In this document: one piece after another, positions 16,942-25,334 of the stretch
Layout of the letters: the number at the start of each line of letters is the position of its first letter
Position numbering within the stretch: position 1 is the stretch's first letter
NCBI RefSeq assembly: GCF_002292295.1
Contig: NZ_DBBS01000019.1
Location: 13,262-77,261, forward strand
Direction of reading: 5' to 3'
DNA: 64,000 nucleotides
Origin: Sphingomonas sp. UBA978
Lineage (GTDB): Bacteria; Pseudomonadota; Alphaproteobacteria; Sphingomonadales; Sphingomonadaceae
The notes under the pieces: model-generated
Told to the model about the DNA's origin: nothing
Database searches by the model: none
The model's input: only the letters and a program-made list of their open reading frames with translations
Program-made: the position numbers and the translations under genes

Positions 16942-17988
16942 CTAGGCGGCCGGTACGAACCGGCGGCGGATCGACAGCGCGTTGATCCGCCGCTGCGCCG
17001 GGCGCTCGACCAGATGGTAGAGCGCGACGGAGGCGGTGAGCACCAGCGCCAGATAGCCGGCGATCAGCCATGTCGGGAGCATGGCGGCGTCGAGCGGGAG
17101 GCGGAACGCCTTCCACAGCAGAAAATGCGACAGATAGGTCGCGTAGCTGATGTCCCCCAGATAATGGATCGCGCGCCCTTCCAGCGGGTGGCCACGGCGG
17201 CCCGCGGTATGCGCCAGCGTCAGCAGCAGCCCGGCGAAGGTGGCGGGCGCGGCGAGCGTTTCGGGCGCGCCGAGCGCCCATGCGGCGGCGGTCGCGGCGG
17301 TCGCGAGCCCGGGGATCGCGATGCTGCCGTGCGCCCTTGTTCGCAGGAACAGCGCGGCGAGGATCGTGCCGGTCGCGAATTCGCACAGGCAGCGGATCAG
17401 GCCGTAGCGGGGAATGTCCGTGCCGAGCGAGGGCGCGCCCTGCATCGCGCCGTGCAGTGCGAGCAGGATTGCGGCGGCGATGCCGACCAGCGCGGGCGTC
17501 GGCAGGCGGCGCCAGTCGACCGCCACGACCAGCAGCGGGAAGAGCAGATAGGCGGCGAGTTCGCAGCTGATCGACCAGGACGGATCGTTCCAGCGCAGCG
17601 CGTCGGTGAACCCCCAGTTCTGGATCAGCAGCAGGTGGAGCGGCAGCTCTGCGAATGGAAATGCCGGATCGTCGCGGCCGGTGGCGCGCAACAGCAGCGC
17701 GAGCGCGACGCCGAAGCCGAGCATCACCGCATGCAGCGGCCAGATGCGCGCGATCCGCTTTTGCAGGAAGCGCCACGACGCGCCCGGCGTGCGCAGGCGA
17801 TCGTGCCACGTCAGCCAGATGACGAAGCCGGACAGCAGGAAGAAGAAATCGACCGCGAGATAGCCCCGGGCGAGCAGCGCCTCGATACCGGCGGGCAGGC
17901 CGGCGATCGCGCCGCGGATATGGTAGAGGACGACCAGCCATGCCGCGATCCCGCGGACGCTGGTGAGGGCGCGCAGCTCGCCGGTCAC
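16942..17988 (-). CDS. Acyltransferase 3 family membrane O-acyltransferase (OafA/ExoZ-like)
   Basis: 348 residues with about ten hydrophobic segments. The N-terminus MTGELRALTSVRGIAAWLVVLYH carries the conserved R..A...VV..H motif with the catalytic histidine, followed by GYLAVDFFFLLSGFVIWLTW and the RIARIWPLH motif. Such proteins add acetyl or other acyl groups to extracellular polysaccharide or lipid-linked glycans from the inner membrane. It overlaps the upstream ligase-like gene by four bases (TGA/ATG at 17985-17988), so the two are translationally coupled and the acyl group probably goes onto the glycan that protein handles. Confidence 0.87.
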   Translation of the reverse strand: MTGELRALTSVRGIAAWLVVLYHIRGAIAGLPAGIEALLARGYLAVDFFFLLSGFVIWLTWHDRLRTPGASWRFLQKRIARIWPLHAVMLGFGVALALLLRATGRDDPAFPFAELPLHLLLIQNWGFTDALRWNDPSWSISCELAAYLLFPLLVVAVDWRRLPTPALVGIAAAILLALHGAMQGAPSLGTDIPRYGLIRCLCEFATGTILAALFLRTRAHGSIAIPGLATAATAAAWALGAPETLAAPATFAGLLLTLAHTAGRRGHPLEGRAIHYLGDISYATYLSHFLLWKAFRLPLDAAMLPTWLIAGYLALVLTASVALYHLVERPAQRRINALSIRRRFVPAA

Positions 17989-19343
17989 GCCGCGAGCGCC
18001 GCTGCGGGCCTCGGCTTGCGCATCGGCACCTTCGCCGTTTCGGCGCGGCGGCGGGCGAGGTAGGAATCGAGGCCGATCTGCGCACCGATCAGCATGTAGA
18101 CGAACGGCTGGAAGGCGATGGCGATGAAGGCGGCGCCGAGCAGATAGACCAGATGCGCCGTCTGCAACGCCGCGGCCAAGGGTCCGGCCCAGCCAAATTC
18201 GCCCTCCGCATCGCGATAGCGGCGGCGCAGCACCTCCATGCGGACCAGGCCGATCAGGCTGATCGCGAGCCAGAGCACGAGGCCGGGATAGCCCTGTTCG
18301 CCGAGCATCTCGAAATAGGCGCTGTGATAGCCGCGCGCCTTGTCGGTCACCGCCTGATCGGCGACCGCGGGAGCGGGGCCGGCGCCGTCGGCACGCTTGA
18401 TCTCATAGCGGATGCGGTTGCCGCGATACGCCTCGAACCCGCCACCGAAGGGATGCGCCCGGGCATAGTCGATCGTCCATTGCCAGACGGCGAGCCGGGT
18501 CGAGGCGGATTCGTCGGCGTCGTGGCTCTTGATCGTGCTCATCCGGTCGGTGAAGCTCGCCGGCAGGAAGGGGATGCTGGTCAATGCCACCGCGCCGATC
18601 ATCGTCAAATAGAGCAGTTTGCGCTTCGCGTTGCGCAGCGACAGCAGCGCGACGAGGAGGATGCAGAGCAGGCCGGTGCGGGTCGAGGTGCCGATCGGGA
18701 TCAGCAGGCAGGCGAAGATCAGGCACAGGCAGAAGCCCTTCACCTTCCAGTCCGGGCGGAAGATCGTGCCGTAGCGCATGAACCAGGCGATCAGCGGCAC
18801 GATCGCGATCGCAACGGTGGAGATGGTGCTGCCCTCGTACAGGCCCGAATTGTTGTTCACCATCAGGTCGAGCTGGCCATAGCCGCCGCCGCCCGCCGCG
18901 GTCTTGATGCCGCCGACGATGATGATCGACGCGGCGGACAGGATCATGAACAGGAGCAGCGCCTCGATCCGCAGGCGCGTGCGCAGCGTCAGCGGCAGGA
19001 AGGCGGCGAAGGCGAGGCATTTCCACACCCAGTCCCATTTGTCCTTCGCATCGAGCGGGAAGTCGGCGCCTGCCGTCGTCGCCCAGCAATAGAGGAGGAG
19101 GACGACGATCAGCCCCTGCCGGGGGGTGAAGCGGCTGTCCGACTTGGCGTCCATCAGCAGCCAGCCACCGACCGCCAGCGCGACCGCGATCAGCGAGATC
19201 GGCACGGTGTTGAGCAGGATGTAGGTCAGCCGCTGCGGCGAGACGATGTCGATATAGACATAGGCGAGCACGAGGATGAACGGCCGGCGCAGCCCCATCC
19301 CGAAGATCGCGGCGAGGAAGGCGACGAAGACGAGGTCACGCAC
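17985..19343 (-). CDS. O-antigen ligase/polymerase-like membrane protein, exosortase A-associated type
   Basis: 452 residues with about eleven membrane segments. The N-terminal region MRDLVFVAFLAAIFGMGLRRPFILVLAYVYIDIVSPQRL resembles the family named putative O-glycosylation ligase of XrtA (PEP-CTERM) systems. The later GTSTRTGLLCILLVALL and periplasmic RAHPFGGGFEAYRG stretches match the Wzy_C/O-antigen ligase signature, with a long periplasmic loop. It would polymerise or transfer exopolysaccharide at the periplasmic face. The family call is from recognition and the function is inferred. It overlaps its downstream acyltransferase (4 bp) and the small upstream membrane protein (8 bp). No exosortase gene is in the window. 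Confidence 0.75.
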   Translation of the reverse strand: MRDLVFVAFLAAIFGMGLRRPFILVLAYVYIDIVSPQRLTYILLNTVPISLIAVALAVGGWLLMDAKSDSRFTPRQGLIVVLLLYCWATTAGADFPLDAKDKWDWVWKCLAFAAFLPLTLRTRLRIEALLLFMILSAASIIIVGGIKTAAGGGGYGQLDLMVNNNSGLYEGSTISTVAIAIVPLIAWFMRYGTIFRPDWKVKGFCLCLIFACLLIPIGTSTRTGLLCILLVALLSLRNAKRKLLYLTMIGAVALTSIPFLPASFTDRMSTIKSHDADESASTRLAVWQWTIDYARAHPFGGGFEAYRGNRIRYEIKRADGAGPAPAVADQAVTDKARGYHSAYFEMLGEQGYPGLVLWLAISLIGLVRMEVLRRRYRDAEGEFGWAGPLAAALQTAHLVYLLGAAFIAIAFQPFVYMLIGAQIGLDSYLARRRAETAKVPMRKPRPAAALAA

Positions 19344-19488
19344 CGGGCGGCGGGTCCTGCGGCCGCGTCCGCGCGCGCCAGTGGCGCGGCGGCGGCGCTT
19401 CGGAATCGAGATCGGGGCGCCGGAGCAGCAGCCAGGCGGCGAGCAGCATCAGCCCGTGGGTGAGGCCCAGCGACAGATTGTCGATCAT
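19336..19488 (-). CDS. Small single-span membrane protein coupled to the ligase gene
   Basis: A 50-residue frame starting MIDNLSLGLTHGLMLLAAWLLL at the ATG ending at 19488, with AAAGGAG ten bases upstream, which favours it over an ATG at 19518. One membrane helix (about residues 7-22) is followed by a Pro/Arg-rich cytoplasmic tail. Its end overlaps the start of the ligase-like gene by eight bases, an arrangement typical of a real coupled small gene. I recognise no family. Confidence 0.52.
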   Translation of the reverse strand: MIDNLSLGLTHGLMLLAAWLLLRRPDLDSEAPPPRHWRARTRPQDPPPGA

Positions 19489-19571
19489 GGTGTCGCCGCT
19501 CCTTTCCCGCGCCGCCATAGGCGGGGAGGGGTTGATGCGGCGTTAAGTGCGTGGGTGGCGCGCCGGCGGGG

Positions 19572-19895
19572 TCATTTGCGCCGGCACGGGAAGGCGGCGC
19601 GCAGCGCGTCGCGGACGACGAAGGCGGGCGCGCCGGTTGCCTTGTTCCCGCGCTTGCGCAGGTATTTGCGCACGCCCGCGACCATGTCGTTGGTCGAGAG
19701 GCGGGTGGCGGCGGGGCAGATCTGGCGCGTCTGCGACAGCGTGTCGAAGGCGCCGACGATATAGCCGGTGCAGAAATTGGGGGCGGGATCGTCGTCCTTG
19801 CCGCGGCATTGCTCGACGAGCTGCGGCGTGGTCAGCGAACTCACCACCACCGGTCGGTCCGCCGCGGCGAGCAGGGCGAGCAACAACGGCATCAT
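19572..19895 (-). CDS. Rap1a/Tai-like small secreted protein
   Basis: 107 residues. A short N-terminal signal sequence (MMPLLLALLAAA) precedes a compact domain with LVEQCRG..., NFCTGYIVGAFDTL, RQICPAAT and ALRAAFPC. The spacing of four cysteines and the FC.GYI.G motif match the Rap1a/Tai domain, known from immunity proteins against type VI amidase effectors but also common in proteobacteria without an effector partner. No Tae amidase or type VI gene is near, so an immunity role is not supported here. It lies 26 bp downstream of the L,D-transpeptidase gene on the same strand. Confidence 0.7.
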   Translation of the reverse strand: MMPLLLALLAAADRPVVVSSLTTPQLVEQCRGKDDDPAPNFCTGYIVGAFDTLSQTRQICPAATRLSTNDMVAGVRKYLRKRGNKATGAPAFVVRDALRAAFPCRRK

Positions 19896-19921
19896 CGCGG
19901 GAATCCTTATTTCTGGCGGTC

Positions 19922-20629
19922 TCAGCCGCTGGCGGCGGCGAGATAGGGCAGCAGGCGGACGCGCGGGAAGACGTCGTCGAGCGGCCGCGTGTCGGGCAGG
20001 ACGTAGACGATGCCGCCCTTGCGGCGGAACAGCGGGCTCAGCGTGCCCGCGTAGAAGCGCGTGGCGACGTTGATGCAGCCGAAGGTGATGCGATTGTCGT
20101 CCGGCGAGGGCGACAGCAGCCGCGCGACCCGGCGTTCCTTTGGATGGGTGGTGATGACCGCATGCAGCGCGACCGAATTGGCGTAATCGACCCAGAGCAC
20201 GCGCTGACGACCGAAGGCGCGTCCGAACTTCGCGACGAAGCGGCCCGCGGGTGTCGTCCGCTCGGCCGGTCCGATCTCCGACAGGTCCTTGGCCCCGACG
20301 CCCGGGGACGAATCGTCGCCGACGCCGACGCCGAGCAGGATCGGGACCTCGCCGCGCAACGCGCCGGTCGCATCGAACAGGAACAGTGTCGCGGCCTGCT
20401 TGTCGACGACCGCATAGGGCAGGCCGGCATTGTCCTGCGCCGCGGCGATCCAGGCGATCATCCGGCTGGCGGCCTCCGATCGCGGCATCATCGGCGGCAC
20501 CGGCGGTGGCGCGTCGGCAATCCTGGCGGCCGGCTTGCGGGTGCGCGGCGCCGCCGATGCCGCGGGCGGCACGAGCAGCGCGAGCGCGAACGCCGCGTGG
20601 CAGGCGATGCGGAACGGCCCCGCGAACAT
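19922..20629 (-). CDS. L,D-transpeptidase (YkuD) family protein
   Basis: 235 residues with a signal peptide (MFAGPFRIACHAAFALALLVPPA) and a Pro-rich linker, hence periplasmic. The catalytic region reads VDYANSVALHAVITTHPKE followed by NRITFGCINVATRFY, where the cysteine is the nucleophile that forms or breaks 3-3 peptidoglycan cross-links or anchors proteins. The usual SHGC(I/V)R motif is replaced by FGCIN, so the histidine just before the glycine is Phe; activity may be altered. It is similar to the DUF-type YkuD proteins of sphingomonads. It sits between the Rap1a-like and lipoprotein genes on one strand. Confidence 0.78.
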   Translation of the reverse strand: MFAGPFRIACHAAFALALLVPPAASAAPRTRKPAARIADAPPPVPPMMPRSEAASRMIAWIAAAQDNAGLPYAVVDKQAATLFLFDATGALRGEVPILLGVGVGDDSSPGVGAKDLSEIGPAERTTPAGRFVAKFGRAFGRQRVLWVDYANSVALHAVITTHPKERRVARLLSPSPDDNRITFGCINVATRFYAGTLSPLFRRKGGIVYVLPDTRPLDDVFPRVRLLPYLAAASG

Positions 20630-20681
20630 CTTTGTCCTGTTCAGCGGAGCCGTCCGTTCGTGCTGGCGTGCGGTCAGGCGA

Positions 20682-20993
20682 TCAGCCGCGCGGCTTGCGC
20701 TGGCGCTGCTGCGCCTGCTGCTGCAGCTGCTGCTCCAGCCCGTCGACGCGGCCGTTGATCTGGTCGATGCGCTGGCCGTTCTGCTGCGCCTGGCCGGCGG
20801 CGGCCTGCGCCTGGGCGAGCGCCTGTCCCGACGTACCCTCGACGGTGCGCAGGCGCCCGTCCATGCCGTCGATCCGGGTGTTCACGGTCGCGATCTGGTC
20901 GCGGACGAAGCCCTTGGTGGCGCACCCGCCGAGGACGGTCGAGCCGGCGAGGATCATCGCGACAGCGGCATATCTGGGAAACGTGGAACGCAT
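20682..20993 (-). CDS. Small coiled-coil outer-membrane lipoprotein
   Basis: 103 residues. A signal peptide ends in the lipobox LGGC (mature N-terminal Cys near residue 24), followed by ATKGFVRDQIATVNTRIDGMDGRL. The rest is a long Gln/Ala-rich heptad region (IDQINGRVDGLEQQLQQQAQQRQ), clearly coiled coil, reminiscent of Lpp-type structural lipoproteins though not the same family. Asp after the lipidated Cys is absent, so it probably goes to the outer membrane. Probably in a unit with the L,D-transpeptidase downstream, fitting a cell-wall role. Divergent from the glycosyltransferase. Confidence 0.76.
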   Translation of the reverse strand: MRSTFPRYAAVAMILAGSTVLGGCATKGFVRDQIATVNTRIDGMDGRLRTVEGTSGQALAQAQAAAGQAQQNGQRIDQINGRVDGLEQQLQQQAQQRQRKPRG

Positions 20994-21156
20994 ATACTTA
21001 CCTCCGAAATCAGGTCGCGCCAGTCAGCGCAGCGCTGGAACGCCTGACAATCGATATAAGTCGAAACGTGTGCGTAACGCGGTGGAGACGCCCGGTTTCG
21101 TCGCGGGGCGATGCGGTTGACGGCCTATTAAGCGGCGGCGTGCGAAGGCATACGGC

Positions 21157-22395
21157 ATGCGCATCCTCCATGTCCTCGACCACGGACTGCCGCTGCAGAG
21201 CGGCTATACCTTCCGCACCCGTGCGATCCTGAAGGCGCAGGAACAGCGCGGCTGGCAGGTCGCGGCGGTCACCGGGCCGCGGTATCATGCGGATCGCGGC
21301 GACGCGGTCGAATCGATCGACGGCCTCACCTTCCACCGCACCCGCGCGGCGCGGCGCGGCGGGGTGGTCGGCGAACTCGCCGGCATCGCGGCGTTCGCGC
21401 GGCGCATCGACGCGGCGGTCGAATCGTTCCGGCCCGATATTCTGCACGCGCATTCGCCGGTGCTCGACGCACTGGCGGCGCTGCGGGTGGCGCGGCGGCG
21501 CGGTCTGCCGCTGGTCTATGAAATCCGGGCGTTCTGGGAGGATGCGGCGGTCGGCAACGGCACGGGGCGCGAGGGATCGGCGAAATATCGCGCGACGCGG
21601 GCGCTGGAGGGCTGGGCGGTGCGGCGCGCCGATGCGGTGGCGGTGATCTGCGACGGGCTGCGCGGCGATCTGGTCGCGCGCGGGGTGGCGGCGGACAAGA
21701 TCGTGGTGTCGCCCAATGGCGTCGACCTCACGCTGTTCGGCGAACCGGTGGCGCGCGATGCCGAGCTCGCGCGCGAGCTCGGGCTGGAGGATTGCGAGAC
21801 GATCGGCTTCATCGGCAGCTTCTACGATTACGAGGGACTCGACGATCTGATCGCGGCGATGCCGGCGCTGGTCGCGGCGCGGCCCAGGGCACGGCTGCTG
21901 CTGGTCGGCGGCGGGCCGATGGAGGCGGCGTTGCGGGCGCAGGCGGCGGCATCGCCGGTGGCGGATGCGATCCGCTTCGTCGGACGCGTGCCGCATACCG
22001 CGGTGGAGCGTTATTATGCGCTGGTCGACATCCTCGCCTATCCGCGCAAGGCGATGCGGCTGACCGAGCTGGTCACGCCGCTGAAACCGCTGGAGGCGAT
22101 GGCGCAGGGCAAGCTGGTCGCGGCATCGGACGTCGGCGGCCATCGCGAGCTGATCCGCGACGGCGAGACGGGGACGCTGTTCCGCGCCGACGATCCGGAT
22201 GCGATCGCGACGGCGCTGGCGGGCCTGCTCGCCGACCGTAGCGGCTGGGAGGCGCGGCGGGCGCGGGGGCGGGCGTTCGTCGCGGCGGAGCGTAACTGGT
22301 CGTCAAACATTTGTCGTTACGAACCAATTTACCAGCGGCTGATGGCAGCCGCGACAGTGGATGGATCATGGCAGCGTTCACCAGCCGGAATTTGA
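21157..22395 (+). CDS. Glycosyltransferase family 4, XrtA/PEP-CTERM system type
   Basis: 412 residues, GT-B fold. The N-terminus MRILHVLDHGLPLQSGYTFRTRAIL is characteristic of the glycosyltransferases that accompany exosortase A (XrtA) exopolysaccharide loci. The GT4 nucleotide-sugar motif is in the C-terminal half (VSPNGVDLTLF; YPRKAMRLTELVTPLKPLEAMAQGKLVAASDVGGHRELI), with the E-x7-E-like ELVTPLKPLE. It would add a sugar to a lipid-linked repeat unit at the inner membrane. Together with the ligase-like gene at 17985 this suggests part of an XrtA-linked polysaccharide pathway, but the exosortase and the remaining genes are not in the window. It overlaps the next gene by 28 bp. Confidence 0.85.
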   Translation: MRILHVLDHGLPLQSGYTFRTRAILKAQEQRGWQVAAVTGPRYHADRGDAVESIDGLTFHRTRAARRGGVVGELAGIAAFARRIDAAVESFRPDILHAHSPVLDALAALRVARRRGLPLVYEIRAFWEDAAVGNGTGREGSAKYRATRALEGWAVRRADAVAVICDGLRGDLVARGVAADKIVVSPNGVDLTLFGEPVARDAELARELGLEDCETIGFIGSFYDYEGLDDLIAAMPALVAARPRARLLLVGGGPMEAALRAQAAASPVADAIRFVGRVPHTAVERYYALVDILAYPRKAMRLTELVTPLKPLEAMAQGKLVAASDVGGHRELIRDGETGTLFRADDPDAIATALAGLLADRSGWEARRARGRAFVAAERNWSSNICRYEPIYQRLMAAATVDGSWQRSPAGI

Positions 22396-23063
22396 CCCTT
22401 TCCCGGGCGCCCGCATGGATCGCACCGGGCGGCGCGATCATGGCGGGGCTTGCCGCCGCGGCGCTGTTCCTGTTGCTGCCGCAGACGCTGCTGGAGGATT
22501 GGGTATGGCAGAGCGGATTGCCCGGCCTGATCGCGGTGGCGGAACCGCCGCTCGGCACGACCGCGCGGGCGGTGCTGGCGCTGGGCGCGGGGGCGCTCGC
22601 TGCGGCGGTGAGCTGGTCGGCGCTGTTCCTGCTGGTCGGTCCCGACGGCCTGTTCGCGCCGCGGCCGGTCGCGCAGGAGGGCGTGCCGGTGCTGCGCCGC
22701 GCCGATGCGCATCCCGATGCGCCCGCGCGCAAGCCGCTGTCCGCCGCCGACCTCGGCGCGCCGATGCCGCCGGCGCAGGACCCCGCGCAGGACGATGCCG
22801 ATTCGTCGCCGGTGCTGGTGGTGCAGGCGATCCCGGCCGACCTCGACATGCCGCTCGCCGCCTTCCATCCCGAGGCGCTGCCGGCGGTGCCGCGCGAGCC
22901 GGTGCGTCCGGTCGCATCGTTGCGCCCGGTCGCGCTGGTCGATGGCGAGCGGATCGCCAGCGTCGAACTGCCGCGCGCGCCGACCGAAGCGGCCAGCGCG
23001 CCCTCGATCGAATCGCTGCTGCGGCGGCTGGAGCAGAGCACGCGGCGGCCGCTGCGTGCCTGA
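22368..23063 (+). CDS. Hypothetical membrane protein with Pro/Ala-rich cytoplasmic tail
   Basis: 231 residues from ATG 22368 (MAAFTSRNLTLSR). Two membrane helices (about residues 18-38, IMAGLAAAALFLLLPQ, and 63-88, LALGAGALAAAVSWSALFLLVG) are followed by a long, Pro/Ala/Asp-rich, probably disordered tail ending in LLRRLEQSTRRPLRA. The coding region starts within the last 28 bp of the glycosyltransferase gene, in another frame. I recognise no family; position suggests a partner of the glycosyltransferase. Confidence 0.66.
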   Translation: MAAFTSRNLTLSRAPAWIAPGGAIMAGLAAAALFLLLPQTLLEDWVWQSGLPGLIAVAEPPLGTTARAVLALGAGALAAAVSWSALFLLVGPDGLFAPRPVAQEGVPVLRRADAHPDAPARKPLSAADLGAPMPPAQDPAQDDADSSPVLVVQAIPADLDMPLAAFHPEALPAVPREPVRPVASLRPVALVDGERIASVELPRAPTEAASAPSIESLLRRLEQSTRRPLRA

Positions 23064-23159
23064 TCGGCCAGCAACACTTTAGAATATCGGGTATCGTTTT
23101 CGGGCTTACCGCCCCATCCGCCGTCTGTTAGCCTCCCGCAAAACAGAACGGAGAGGTTG

Positions 23160-24731
23160 ATGGCGCACCCCGCCCCGCAAGGTCTGGCCGCGGACGAGCA
23201 ACAGGCGTCGCGCTACGCCTGGTACGTGCTCGGCATCCTGTTCCTCGTCTACGTGCTCAATTTCATCGACCGGCAGGTGATCTCGATCCTGGCGGAGGAC
23301 ATCAAGCGCGACCTCAACCTGAAGGACGAGGATCTCGGCTTCCTGTACGGGACCGCGTTCGGCGTCTTCTATGCCCTGTTCGGCATTCCGCTCGGGCGGC
23401 TGGCGGACAGCTGGCACCGGGTGCGGCTGATGACGGTGGGGCTGGCGCTATGGTCGTCGATGACCGCCTTGTCGGGCTTCTCGCGCACCGGCGGGCAACT
23501 GGCGGCAGCGCGGATCGGCGTCGGGATCGGCGAGGCGACGGCGAGCCCGTCCGCCTATTCGCTGATCTCCGACTATTTTCCCAAGCGGCTGCGCGCGACC
23601 GCGCTGTCGATCTATTCTGCCGGCCTGTACGTCGGCGGCGGCGTGTCGCTGTTCATCGGCGGGCTGATCGTGCAGGGCTGGAACAAGGCCTATCCGGGTG
23701 GCGGGCCGATGGGGCTGGTCGGCTGGCAGGCGGCGTTCCTGGCGGTCGGCCTGCCGGGATTGCTCGTCGCGATCTGGATCGCGACGCTGCGCGAGCCGAT
23801 CCGCGGGATGGTCGAGGGGCTGCCCGAGCCGGAAAAGCATCCCGCGCCGTTCCGCGCCTTCTTTCAGGAATTGCTGACGATCATCCCGCCGCTGACGCTG
23901 ATCGGCGCGGCGCGGGGCGGCACGCGGGCGCTGCTGATAAACCTGACCGGGCTGGCCGCGGTCGTCGCGGTGGTGACGCTGCTGATCGGACTGGGCGAGC
24001 CGAAGCCGCAATGGTTCGCGGTCGGCATCGGCGTCTATGCGGTCTTTTCCTGGGCCTGCGCGCTGAAGCGGCGCGATCCCGCCACCTTCGCGCTGATCGT
24101 CGGCACGCCGGCGTTCCTGTGCACGGTGGTCGCCTATGGCCTCAATTCCTTCCTCAGCTATGCGGCGAGCTTCTGGGGCGCGCCCTATGTGCTGCGCGAA
24201 CTGGGCGAGACGCCGGCGCGCGCCGGGCTGCTGCTGGGTAGCAGCGGGGCGCTGGCGGGGTTTCTGGGGCTGACGATCGGTGGCGTCGTCGCCGACCGCT
24301 TGCGGCGGACCGATCCCGCCGGGCGGCTGATCGTCGTGATCTTTGGCGCGACGGTGCCGGTGCCGTTCCTGATCGGCGCGTTCACTGCGAGCAGCGTTTG
24401 GGTCTTCTACCCCTGCCTGTTCCTGTCGGGCCTGACCGCGAGCGGCGCGCTGGGATCGGCGGCGGCGACGACGCAGGACCTCGTGCTGCCACGAATGCGC
24501 GGCACGGCGACCGCGACCTTCTTCATCGGCACGACGCTGATGGGGCTGGCGATGGGGCCGTATCTGGCGGGGCGGATCTCGACGCTGTCGGGCAGCCTGT
24601 CGGTCGGCATGCTGTCGCTGCTGGCGGTGATGCCGATCACGCTCGGCTGCGCGATCGCGGCCTACAAGCTGGTGCCCAAGGCGGAGGCATCGCGCGAGGC
24701 GCGGGCGCGCGCCGCGGGCGAGGTGATCTGA
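23160..24731 (+). CDS. MFS transporter (spinster-like)
   Basis: 523 residues with twelve predicted helices. It starts MAHPAPQGLAADEQQASRYAWYVLGILFLVYVLNFIDRQVISILAEDIK, the recognisable start of the spinster-like MFS group; FYALFGIPLGRLADSWHRVRLM is the MFS loop motif between helices 2 and 3, and GIGEATASPSAYSLI the motif of helix 5. Substrate unknown; relatives are annotated for lipids, aromatic acids or sugars. ATG 23160 follows GGAGAGG closely, and TTG 23157 is an alternative giving one more residue. It is a single gene converging on sodC across a strong inverted repeat. Confidence 0.87.
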   Translation: MAHPAPQGLAADEQQASRYAWYVLGILFLVYVLNFIDRQVISILAEDIKRDLNLKDEDLGFLYGTAFGVFYALFGIPLGRLADSWHRVRLMTVGLALWSSMTALSGFSRTGGQLAAARIGVGIGEATASPSAYSLISDYFPKRLRATALSIYSAGLYVGGGVSLFIGGLIVQGWNKAYPGGGPMGLVGWQAAFLAVGLPGLLVAIWIATLREPIRGMVEGLPEPEKHPAPFRAFFQELLTIIPPLTLIGAARGGTRALLINLTGLAAVVAVVTLLIGLGEPKPQWFAVGIGVYAVFSWACALKRRDPATFALIVGTPAFLCTVVAYGLNSFLSYAASFWGAPYVLRELGETPARAGLLLGSSGALAGFLGLTIGGVVADRLRRTDPAGRLIVVIFGATVPVPFLIGAFTASSVWVFYPCLFLSGLTASGALGSAAATTQDLVLPRMRGTATATFFIGTTLMGLAMGPYLAGRISTLSGSLSVGMLSLLAVMPITLGCAIAAYKLVPKAEASREARARAAGEVI

Positions 24732-24737
24732 GAGAAT

Positions 24738-24770
24738 GCCCGTACTCCCGCCCGATGCGGGAGCACGGGC
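24738..24770. terminator. Hairpin between converging MFS and sodC genes
   Basis: A 14-bp stem with one mismatch (GCCCGTACTCCCGC, loop CCGAT, GCGGGAGCACGGGC) lies seven bases after the MFS stop and just before the sodC stop. It has no clear T-tract, so it may act as a bidirectional transcript-end stabiliser. Confidence 0.6.
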
Positions 24771-24776
24771 GGGTAA

Positions 24777-25313
24777 TCAGGCGGGTGCGAACACGCCGCA
24801 GGCAATGCGGCCGCCGCTGTTGCCGGCGGGATCGGACATCAGGTCGTCGGGACCGGCATGGACGACGATCGCGGCGCCGTCGGCATCGAGCAGCCCGGCC
24901 ATGGTCGCGCCCGGGACGGTGGCGCCCAGCGTGCCGCGGCCGTCCGAGCCGATCGTCAGATTGGGCAGGTCGCCCTCATGCGGACCTTGCGGGTTCATGC
25001 TGCCGTGCTTCATCGTCGTCGGGTTCCAGTGGCCGCCCGCGGTGGTGAAGTCCGGGCCGTCGCAGCGCCCGGTGGTGTGGATGTGCGCGCCGTGGATACC
25101 GGCGGGCAGGCCCTTGACGTCGAGTGTGTAGCGGATGCCGCCGGCGACCTCGGTCGCGGTGGCGCGGCCGACGTCCTGACCGGTGCCGGTCCTGAGCATC
25201 GCGGTCGCGCGTGCGCCGCCGGCGGTGGGCGAACCGACCGCCACCTCCTCCGATTTCGTACAGGCGGCGAGCGCCAGCGTGGACAGGCCGGCGAGGACGA
25301 GGATGGCGCGCAT
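24777..25313 (-). CDS. sodC: Cu/Zn superoxide dismutase, lipoprotein form
   Basis: 178 residues. A signal peptide with lipobox LAAC (MRAILVLAGLSTLALAAC) means it is anchored in the envelope, where it removes superoxide. The copper and zinc ligands are visible in GAHIHTTGRCDGPDFTTAGGHWNP, the Asp in HEGDLPNL and the last His in AIVVHAGPDDLMSDP; the two disulphide cysteines are in GRCDGP and RIACGVF. The electrostatic-loop NSGGRIACG is complete. It lies 21 bp downstream of thpR and is probably co-transcribed. Confidence 0.94.
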   Translation of the reverse strand: MRAILVLAGLSTLALAACTKSEEVAVGSPTAGGARATAMLRTGTGQDVGRATATEVAGGIRYTLDVKGLPAGIHGAHIHTTGRCDGPDFTTAGGHWNPTTMKHGSMNPQGPHEGDLPNLTIGSDGRGTLGATVPGATMAGLLDADGAAIVVHAGPDDLMSDPAGNSGGRIACGVFAPA

Positions 25314-25334
25314 GATTCTTCTCCCTGAAGTGCG

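Noticed and set aside
19572..19895. Type VI secretion immunity protein
   Set aside because: The Rap1a/Tai-like domain is present, but no Tae-type amidase, Hcp, VgrG or other type VI gene lies nearby.
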